In this document: in pieces, positions 1 through 4,936 of the stretch
How positions within the stretch are numbered: position 1 is the stretch's first letter
Layout: each line of letters starts with the position of its first letter
NCBI GenBank assembly: GCA_946405045.1
Contig: CAMJFV010000158.1
Span: 1-5,494 of the forward strand
Source of the DNA: an uncultured Bacteroidales bacterium
GTDB lineage: Bacteria; Bacteroidota; Bacteroidia; Bacteroidales; Paludibacteraceae
Length of the DNA stretch: 5,494 nt
Direction of reading: 5' to 3'
The notes under the pieces: generated by a model
What the model saw: the letters and a program-made list of their open reading frames with translations, nothing else
What the model was told of the DNA's origin: nothing
Database searches by the model: none
Position numbers and translations under genes: made by a program

Positions 1-2
1 AG

Positions 3-1340
3 GACTCAAATTCCGAAAAGGACTATTCATTAGATGATTTTGATGATGACAACGGGAACGGAGGCGACGACGACAATGGATTGGACTACGACGACGGAAA
101 CAACGATGACTTCACTTTAGGTGATTACGTGAGTGCGGACGATATTCCGTCTTACCAATACAATGATATGACCGAACAGGAACGACGCCCCGAAATGAGT
201 TTCCAGGCGGATGAAAGTGTGCTTGAAGACCTGCGAAAGCAACTCAATCTGCTTCCTCACGTTTCTGAAGAGATAAAAAACATAGCATTATACGTCATAG
301 GATGTCTCAATCCAAGAGGATATCTGGAAAGAGACACCGAGACCATCGTCGACGACTTTATATTCATCGCGTCGAAAATGGTGACCGAAGAGCAAGTGGA
401 GGAGGCCATCTCCATTGTACAATCACTCGAGCCAGCCGGTGTGGGAGCGAGAAATATACGTGAATGCCTGATCCTCCAGCTCAAAAGGATAGACAATCCG
501 TCTGATGCCGTACTTCTTGCGATAAGGATATTGGAAGAGTGCTATACCGCGATAGAAGACAAGCGTTTCGACAAGATACAAAAGGCACTTGGCGTGACAG
601 AAGAAGAGGTGCAGGACGCCGTGGCGGAACTGAAAAAACTCAATCCACAACCATGTCACACAAGTGACATCCTTATGGACAATTCCGTTGTTATCGTTCC
701 AGACTTCAACGTGCACGACGAAGATGGAGAATTAGTGTTGACACTTAATCAAGCCAACACCCCTACTCTTCAGCTCAACAACCATTACGCAACAGTGCTC
801 GAGGAATACGCCAACAACAGAAAGAACCAGTCGCGTGCACAAAAAGAGGCCGCTCTTTTCATAAAGCAGAAAGTCGACGCGGCAAAATGGTTTATCTCTG
901 CGGTACAACAACGTACCGAAACAATGACCAAAGTGATGACTGCCATAATCAAGCGTCAGGACGAATTCTTCAAGACCGGCGATGACGAAGAACTCAAGCC
1001 GATGATAATGAAGACAATAGCCGACGATACAGGATTTGACATCAGTACCGTATCACGTGTCTGCAACAACAAATACGTCCAGACAGATTTCGGCGTCTTC
1101 CCTCTGAAACATTTCTTCACAGAATCTGTAGAGACAGACCAGGGAGAGGTTCACAGCATGGCCAAACTGAAGAATCTATTCTTGAAATGTATTGAGGAAG
1201 AAGACAAGAGAAAACCATTGTCCGACCAGCAGATTGTGGAGTATATGAAAGAGAAAGGATTCTCACTTGCGCGACGCACAATCGCCAAATACCGCGATCA
1301 ATTGGGCATTCCGAAAGCACAATTTAGAAAAGAAATTTAA
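3..1340 (+). CDS. rpoN: RNA polymerase sigma-54 factor RpoN, 5' end missing
   Basis: Alternative sigma factor that directs RNA polymerase to -24/-12 promoters and needs AAA+ enhancer-binding activators to open DNA. The reading frame is open to the left edge, so the true start lies outside; the TTG at 81 is only an internal codon. The visible 445 residues begin with an Asp/Asn/Gly-rich acidic linker (about residues 10-60, region II). The core-binding domain follows, from about residue 70 (VLEDLRKQLNLLPHV) to about residue 270. Next is the helix-turn-helix DNA-binding part, with STVSRVCNNKYVQT near bases 1037-1083 and the following GVFPLKHFF. Close to the C-terminus is the RpoN box ARRTIAKYR at 1269-1295, one conservative change from the usual ARRTVAKYR. 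The N-terminal Gln-rich activator-interacting region I is outside the window. The gene is richer in G+C than the right half of the window. The family call is essentially certain; completeness cannot be judged. Confidence 0.97.
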   Translation, partial: DSNSEKDYSLDDFDDDNGNGGDDDNGLDYDDGNNDDFTLGDYVSADDIPSYQYNDMTEQERRPEMSFQADESVLEDLRKQLNLLPHVSEEIKNIALYVIGCLNPRGYLERDTETIVDDFIFIASKMVTEEQVEEAISIVQSLEPAGVGARNIRECLILQLKRIDNPSDAVLLAIRILEECYTAIEDKRFDKIQKALGVTEEEVQDAVAELKKLNPQPCHTSDILMDNSVVIVPDFNVHDEDGELVLTLNQANTPTLQLNNHYATVLEEYANNRKNQSRAQKEAALFIKQKVDAAKWFISAVQQRTETMTKVMTAIIKRQDEFFKTGDDEELKPMIMKTIADDTGFDISTVSRVCNNKYVQTDFGVFPLKHFFTESVETDQGEVHSMAKLKNLFLKCIEEEDKRKPLSDQQIVEYMKEKGFSLARRTIAKYRDQLGIPKAQFRKEI

Positions 1341-1345
1341 ATCTA

Positions 1346-2023
1346 ATGGAAGCATATATCTCTCCCATTCTAATCAACCTATTTTGGTTTGTTATAATAT
1401 GTTTGTCGTGGCGGCACAACATTGCCCGCCACATTGCTCTCATAGGAGGATGGTCACAGATCTGTCTGACTATAGCAGAGTCATATTATCCACAATTTCT
1501 CCAGATAGCCGTCTATTCGATACTGATCGGATGGACTTTGATTGTTATTTTAATAAACTGGGGTGTCTCCAAAATCACGTCGAAAGACAACATGGTGGTT
1601 CAGAATCTATTCTACAGTTGCGCCATTGTAATTTTTGGATGTCTGCTAAACATGATTTCTGTTCCCAAATTTTACCAGTTTGGAGTGCTTATGACAGCAA
1701 TAACATACATGATGCTGTCAGTTTTAGCGATGATAAACAAGATTGCATTCGACAACAGAATATACATAAGCGGAACAACAGTAGGGCTTGCTTTCTTGGT
1801 CGGGAACACCCTACATTTGATGATTGAGTGGACTGCGCTGGTATTTTTCTTTGATAATATCTTGTATGTTGTTGCATTTTTACTACTTTTGTTAGGTGCA
1901 TTAGGATTTTTCTTAATGTACTACAGAAAAGTTTCATTCTTGAGTTTTGCTTTTGCATATGCATTTGGCTTTACAATGGGCTTTTATGGATACAGCATCA
2001 TAGCAATGATGCAAAATGGGTAA
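1346..2023 (+). CDS. Polytopic inner-membrane protein of unknown function, downstream of rpoN
   Basis: I do not recognise the family. The 225-residue product is strongly hydrophobic with about seven or eight predicted membrane segments, roughly at residues 5-21, 30-45, 52-72, 87-106, 112-131, 144-168, 172-192 and 198-221. They are joined by very short loops carrying few charges (for example WRHN at 22-25, KITSKDN at 76-82, YYRK at 192-195). There is no cleavable signal peptide and no visible catalytic motif. Single charged or polar residues lie next to or within the membrane part (E45, H157, E161) and could be functional. The ATG lies five bases after the rpoN stop, so the two genes should be one transcript. 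No Shine-Dalgarno sequence is present, which is usual for this phylum. A membrane role connected to sigma-54 is only a guess from position. It could equally be an unrelated small transporter-like or sensor membrane protein. Confidence 0.85.
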   Translation: MEAYISPILINLFWFVIICLSWRHNIARHIALIGGWSQICLTIAESYYPQFLQIAVYSILIGWTLIVILINWGVSKITSKDNMVVQNLFYSCAIVIFGCLLNMISVPKFYQFGVLMTAITYMMLSVLAMINKIAFDNRIYISGTTVGLAFLVGNTLHLMIEWTALVFFFDNILYVVAFLLLLLGALGFFLMYYRKVSFLSFAFAYAFGFTMGFYGYSIIAMMQNG

Positions 2024-2058
2024 CAATAGATTTAGTATAGCAATTAATTATCTTGATA

Positions 2059-2871
2059 ATGATAAATAGGGGATTATTAGCAATGCTTTTAGTAGCATTT
2101 GCGTTGATAACGCAAAGTTGCAGTAACAAAAAGGAGGCGGATTCTGAAATGATATTAAAAATCACAAATTCAGAAGAGTTTACTTCTTTTGTGAATGATT
2201 ATAATAGCGGAAAATTTCATATCAATGACACATTGATATCTCCACTAGTCGTGACATTGGATAGTGATATATCGATCATTAACGATCATCTATCTCCAAT
2301 CGGTTCTGAAGAGTATCCATTCATCGGAACTTTCAACGGCAATGGCCATACAATCACATGTTGTGGCATTGGCAAAACAGAAAATGCGGACAACGTTGGT
2401 CTGTTTGGATACGCAAAAAATTCAACGATTAAAAGTGTCACAATCGTCACAGAGCAAGTCACAGGTCAACGCAATGTAGGCATAATTTGTGGATACGCAT
2501 ACCGCACATTCATTTCAGACTGTAAAGTCAGTGGAAACGTTAATGGAGACTCCTATGTTGGAGGAATCGTTGGATGCGCAAGCTACGGAGGAGTTGCCGA
2601 CTGTCATTTTGTAGGAGATGTTACGGCGTCTGGATACGTGGCAGGAGGAATAGTTGGCATGCTTGAGTTTGGCGGTGTGGTAAGAAGTTACGCTGGTGGA
2701 CAAGTTTCCGGCAAATATGGAGTTCACCCTATTTCAGGAACTGACGCAGAAGACGTAATGGTGTCTGAGTGTTTGGACAGAATGAATGTGATTATCGCAA
2801 GCCAAAACAAGAGCAAGAACAAGAAAGAGATAGCGTCAGACAAATTGACACGTCTATTGTTCCAAATGTAA
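2059..2871 (+). CDS. Predicted lipoprotein with GLUG repeats
   Basis: Likely an envelope lipoprotein of 270 residues. The N-terminus has a lysine/arginine-poor but typical lipoprotein signal: a hydrophobic stretch at residues 5-18, then ITQSC with Cys21 as the lipidated residue. Residues 85-100 contain the FIGTFNGNGHTI element that commonly precedes GLUG repeats. Four tandem repeats of about 26 residues follow at 111-136 (NVGLFGYAKNSTIKSV), 138-163 (NVGIICGYAYRTFISDC), 165-190 (YVGGIVGCASYGGVADC) and 192-218 (VAGGIVGMLEFGGVVRS). In the GLUG family these are thought to form a beta-helix-like stalk and often occur in bacterial surface or adhesin-like proteins. The C-terminus is lysine-rich and short. 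I chose ATG 2059 because it puts an ordinary signal peptide at the N-terminus; a TTG at 2053 is in frame but adds only two residues. The ligand and exact location, periplasm-facing or surface, are unknown. Confidence 0.85.
   Translation: MINRGLLAMLLVAFALITQSCSNKKEADSEMILKITNSEEFTSFVNDYNSGKFHINDTLISPLVVTLDSDISIINDHLSPIGSEEYPFIGTFNGNGHTITCCGIGKTENADNVGLFGYAKNSTIKSVTIVTEQVTGQRNVGIICGYAYRTFISDCKVSGNVNGDSYVGGIVGCASYGGVADCHFVGDVTASGYVAGGIVGMLEFGGVVRSYAGGQVSGKYGVHPISGTDAEDVMVSECLDRMNVIIASQNKSKNKKEIASDKLTRLLFQM
2389..2712 (+). repeat. Four tandem GLUG protein repeats
   Basis: This part of the GLUG lipoprotein gene encodes four consecutive units of about 26-27 residues, each with a V-G-x-I/L-x-G-like first half and a second half of the type x-S/D-C/Y-x-V/G-G. 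The second to fourth units keep the pattern best; the first (VGLFGYAK...) is the least like them. The repeats are visible at protein level, and the DNA copies have diverged, so a very recent duplication is unlikely. Confidence 0.8.
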
Positions 2872-2891
2872 GTGATAATTACGAAATATAT

Positions 2892-2926
2892 AAAAGGCAA
2901 GTGAGGCAACGCTTGCCTTTTTCTTT
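2892..2926 (+). terminator. Rho-independent terminator after the GLUG lipoprotein gene
   Basis: A perfect 10-bp stem, AAAAGGCAAG (2892-2901) with CTTGCCTTTT (2912-2921), can be extended inward by a U-G and a G-C pair to leave the loop AGGCAA. A T-rich run (TTTTTCTTTT) follows directly. It starts 20 bases after the stop codon at 2871 and ends just before the CAP gene, so it should separate the two lipoprotein genes into different transcripts, or leave only read-through. The A-tract on the left also gives some activity in the reverse direction, but no gene converges from the right here. Confidence 0.85.
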
Positions 2927-2941
2927 TAATATAACCTGCTT

Positions 2942-3553
2942 ATGAATAAAATGATTTTAATGGCCGCAAGCCTTTCATTATTGATGTTTTCCTGCAAATC
3001 TGCCGATGACGAGACAGAGAACCAGTCTAATAGCACAGTTGATAAAAATAGTTATACAGAAGCCCAAAAAGCATACAATCTGATTAATGATATTCGCAAA
3101 AATCCGTCGGCATACTCTTCCAAAATGGGAGTCGACCTATCCGGTGTGCAGGCTCGCAGTGCCTTAACCTGGAATGATGCTCTTGCAAAAGTGGCTCAGG
3201 ATAAAGCTGAAGATATGGCAAAGAACAATTACTTCAGCCATACTGACCTTAACGGATACGGAGTGAATTACTTCATGTACGAAGCTGGATACGATATTCC
3301 AGAAAGCTGGAGAAAAAACAAATCCGACAATTATTTCGAAAATATTGCGGCTGGGAATTCCACTGCAGAGGCGACTGTAAAGCAATTGGTTTACGACAGT
3401 GGCGCAGACAACTCATCTGCCGGACACCGTGCTTCATTATTAGGCATATCCAATTGGTGCAGCAACTGCACTGACATAGGCATCGGCTATGCATACAACG
3501 CAAAATCCACCTACAAGTATTATTGGAGTATTATTATCGCCAAACATAAGTAG
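2942..3553 (+). CDS. CAP/SCP-like (YkwD-type) domain lipoprotein
   Basis: A 203-residue predicted lipoprotein. Its signal peptide runs from residue 1 to about 17, with Cys18 in the lipobox (LLMFSC). The residues after it (KSADDETEN) are acidic; acidic residues just after the lipidated Cys are known in Bacteroidetes as a surface-export signal, so exposure on the outer surface is possible. A CAP domain covers about residues 38-203: AYNLINDIRKNP at 45-56, the ALTWNDALAKVAQDKAEDMA helix at 74-93, FSHTD with His100, ENIAAG with Glu133, AGHRASLLG with His162, and a final IGIGYAY strand. His100, Glu133 and His162 fit the conserved CAP cavity. CAP proteins bind or act on diverse targets and bacterial members have no single established reaction. 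A W-C-S-N-C motif (172-176) is unusual. The ATG has no Shine-Dalgarno sequence. The gene follows a terminator, so it probably has its own promoter, which I could not identify. Confidence 0.92.
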   Translation: MNKMILMAASLSLLMFSCKSADDETENQSNSTVDKNSYTEAQKAYNLINDIRKNPSAYSSKMGVDLSGVQARSALTWNDALAKVAQDKAEDMAKNNYFSHTDLNGYGVNYFMYEAGYDIPESWRKNKSDNYFENIAAGNSTAEATVKQLVYDSGADNSSAGHRASLLGISNWCSNCTDIGIGYAYNAKSTYKYYWSIIIAKHK

Positions 3554-3829
3554 CGTATTAGACACATAAATCAACGCATCAAATCGGTCGTTTTAACAGG
3601 GAATAAGAAGCAAAAAACACATTGTCCATATCTTCTTCAGTCGAAGACGTTTCGCCGTCCAGAATCGCCTTTTTAGTGTTTTGTTTGTCTGAACATCATC
3701 AATGATTTTGACTACTTTTGATAACAACAAAATTATTCTCTACATACCATCGTGCATCTATCACCCCTATTATATAAATATAGCCATTATACAATCTTTC
3801 ACAAGACAATCAATATAAATATCTAATAA
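3554..3829. other. Convergent intergenic region between the CAP and GNAT genes
   Basis: A 276-base stretch between two genes that face each other. Apart from the tentative remnant described above, it holds only short inverted repeats (CTTC-AGTC-GAAG at about 3635-3646 and GACG-TTTCGC-CGTC at about 3646-3659), neither followed by a convincing T-run. The right half is strongly AT-rich. A bidirectional terminator would be expected here, but I do not see a clear one. Confidence 0.6.
3579..3811 (-). pseudogene. Possible decayed gene remnant, minus strand, unidentified
   Basis: No intact gene lies in 3554-3829, but one minus-strand frame reads like protein on both sides of two adjacent TGA codons (3696-3701). 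Upstream it gives IDARWYVENNFVVIKSS, and downstream KKAILDGETSSTEED followed by MDNVFFASYSLLKRPI and a TGA at 3579-3581. An alternative joining, by a one-base shift in the five-T run at 3670-3674 (A-run on the minus strand), would connect VVKIIDDVQTNKTLK to the same downstream part. The downstream portion is richer in G+C than the surrounding intergenic DNA, which argues for former coding. There is no plausible ATG start. I do not recognise the family. It may also be chance open sequence, so the call is tentative. Confidence 0.25.
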
Positions 3830-4678
3830 TTATCTATTTTTTCTTGCGATTTCCTCCATTTTTAGGACACTGTTTATTTGATGAACAGCTGTTATGCTAT
3901 CAAATTTTTTCAATATATTCCTAAACGGATAAATCAGTTTTATAATTATATTTATATCCTTTCTATACACTATATGTAATTTACAGAACGCTTGTCTAAA
4001 TTTCCAATTACGTATTTTATAATCCTGTACATTTGTTTTATGGTTCAAACTTCGACTTCCAGAACAAATATACTTTTGTCCTAAATCATTTAGATAATGA
4101 TTTAAGATAGTATAATGGATAGCATCACTTGGTCTAGTATAAGAAAAAAAATCAGGATGATACTTAGCACTGATTGTTTCAGTCCAGTCTCCATTATTAG
4201 AACAAGACATCCAACCAGCCATCTTACCCGTCTTTTTGTCATAAGCCCCCCAATATTCCAATCCATCATGCTTCACTCCTTCTTGCATCCTTTCTTTGGA
4301 TACAATGTTGTCTACATTTTGATAATTTTCTACAGCAGACTTATATACTTCATAAATATCCTCAAATTCAGACACTGCATCTATTAGTCTAACTTCACAA
4401 CGCTCTAATGCCTTCAAAATATGCTTTTGATATTTTTTACTTAAATCCTCCATAACAAACGGAGCATCTTTTACAATAAACCAAAATCCTGTATCTTTTC
4501 CACAATCATAATCTGATGTATAACGAGCTAGCAATGGTTTTTCTCCTCTAGAAGATCTAAGATTCCAGACACTACCATTCCAAAGAGGTTGTAGATTAGG
4601 CTCCTCATGAGGAGCAGTAGTTGTAATTACTGCATGATTATAGTATATCCACCCCAAATTATTATTTTCCATGCACAT
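3830..4678 (-). CDS. FemAB-like / GNAT-fold transferase, surface-polysaccharide type
   Basis: A soluble 282-residue protein with no signal peptide. The N-terminal part (WIYYNHAVITTTAPHEEP, about residues 10-27, then an aromatic-rich ARYTSDYDCG at 51-60 and GFWFIVKDAPF at 64-74) and the conserved block SGSRSLNHKTNVQDY (206-220) plus IRNWKFRQAFCKL (222-234) resemble the GNAT/FemAB-like proteins common in Bacteroides capsule and exopolysaccharide loci. Such proteins are usually annotated as acyl- or aminoacyl-transferases; the substrate cannot be read from the sequence. GYKS-like acetyl-CoA loop residues are not obvious, so catalysis by acetyl-CoA is inferred, not seen. The ATG at 4678 follows an in-frame stop at 4714-4712; the next ATG (4672) is two codons in and equally possible. 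It lies downstream of the Wzc-like ATPase in the same direction, which supports a glycan-modifying role. The gene is AT-rich, unlike rpoN, suggesting an accessory or transferred locus. Confidence 0.6.
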   Translation of the reverse strand: MCMENNNLGWIYYNHAVITTTAPHEEPNLQPLWNGSVWNLRSSRGEKPLLARYTSDYDCGKDTGFWFIVKDAPFVMEDLSKKYQKHILKALERCEVRLIDAVSEFEDIYEVYKSAVENYQNVDNIVSKERMQEGVKHDGLEYWGAYDKKTGKMAGWMSCSNNGDWTETISAKYHPDFFSYTRPSDAIHYTILNHYLNDLGQKYICSGSRSLNHKTNVQDYKIRNWKFRQAFCKLHIVYRKDINIIIKLIYPFRNILKKFDSITAVHQINSVLKMEEIARKNR

Positions 4679-4765
4679 CTGATATTTTGCAATTGCGAAA
4701 AAACTAAACTCTCACCCGATGTTTTCCCACAATTCTGTCTTAGTAATAAATGTTATATATGTTTG

Positions 4766-4803
4766 TTAGACTAATAACTAATTTTCATTTGTTGGTTGTC
4801 TAA
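4766..4803. repeat. Imperfect inverted repeat (hairpin 1)
   Basis: TTAGACTAATAAC at 4766-4778 pairs with GTTGGTTGTCTAA at 4791-4803. The outer six pairs are perfect (TTAGAC/GTCTAA) and the inner seven contain two mismatches and one wobble; the loop is 12 bases. There is no T-run on either side, so it does not look like a terminator. Confidence 0.5.
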
Positions 4804-4816
4804 TTGAAGTATTCTA

Positions 4817-4834
4817 GAATCTTAAAAGAGATTC
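4817..4834. repeat. Inverted repeat (hairpin 2)
   Basis: GAATCT (4817-4822) pairs with AGATTC (4829-4834), with a further T-G wobble that leaves the loop AAAA. The left arm overlaps a separate 10-base palindrome, ATTCTAGAAT (4811-4820). The arms differ by a single base pair from those of the inverted repeat at 4877-4894. Confidence 0.6.
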
Positions 4835-4846
4835 AAGTCGTTTTGT

Positions 4847-4868
4847 CTCTGTAGGAGACCATACAGAG
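4847..4868. repeat. Inverted repeat with an alternative pairing (hairpin 3)
   Basis: CTCTGTA (4847-4853) pairs perfectly with TACAGAG (4862-4868) around the loop GGAGACCA. The same bases can form a competing shorter hairpin in which GTCTCT (4845-4850) pairs with GGAGAC (4854-4859) with one wobble. The two folds exclude each other, a pattern seen in RNA switches, though it may be coincidence. On the minus strand the loop contains an ATG that opens a nine-codon frame. Confidence 0.55.
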
Positions 4869-4876
4869 TTAATCAC

Positions 4877-4894
4877 GAAATCTCAAAAGATTTC
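4877..4894. repeat. Tight inverted repeat (hairpin 4)
   Basis: GAAATCT (4877-4883) pairs perfectly with AGATTTC (4888-4894), leaving a four-base loop CAAA. No T-run follows on either strand, so it is not a classical terminator of the upstream ATPase gene, although it lies 43 bases beyond that gene's stop codon. Confidence 0.6.
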
Positions 4895-4936
4895 CTATGA
4901 TTTAATAAGATACTTTTAATGGACTTACAATTTATA

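Larger units (their letters stand above)
4679..4936. other. AT-rich intergenic region with a series of inverted repeats
   Basis: A 258-base gap between the ATPase gene and the GNAT gene, both transcribed leftward. I see no open reading frame of credible length. The right two thirds are filled with four spaced inverted repeats (4766-4894), listed separately. On the minus-strand transcript this region is either the untranslated spacer of one operon or the leader of a separate GNAT transcript. No match to the Bacteroides -33/-7 promoter pattern (TTTG, then TAnnTTTG) is convincing. Confidence 0.7.

Noticed and set aside
81..83. TTG as the start of rpoN
   Set aside because: The frame is open to base 3 with the same acidic composition, and the universal N-terminal region I is missing, so the gene starts left of the window.
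1267..1827. 186-codon open frame on the plus strand
   Set aside because: It overlaps the end of rpoN and most of the membrane protein gene in another frame. Its translation is rich in His, Cys and Arg with no domain-like pattern, so it is a shadow.
2053..2058. TTG start two codons before the GLUG lipoprotein ATG
   Set aside because: The ATG at 2059 gives a normal signal peptide and is the more usual codon; the extension adds nothing.
4115..4387. 90-codon plus-strand frame opposite the GNAT gene
   Set aside because: It is antisense to a well-supported gene, and its composition is that of the complement rather than of a protein.
4696..4707. Promoter -7 element (minus-strand TAGTTTTT) in front of the GNAT gene
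   Set aside because: It lacks the final G of TAnnTTTG, has no TTTG at the right distance upstream, and would leave a very short leader.
4715..4770. Plus-strand 16-codon frame in the right intergenic gap
   Set aside because: Short, AT-rich, without a ribosome binding site or recognisable sequence; chance frames of this size are expected.
4766..4894. Invertible promoter of the Bacteroides capsule type
   Set aside because: The inverted repeats are only 6-13 bp, each closes on itself over a short loop, and no longer repeat pair flanks a promoter-like element. No recombinase gene is seen.
4766..4894. CRISPR array
   Set aside because: The repeats are different inverted repeats and not identical direct repeats separated by uniform spacers.
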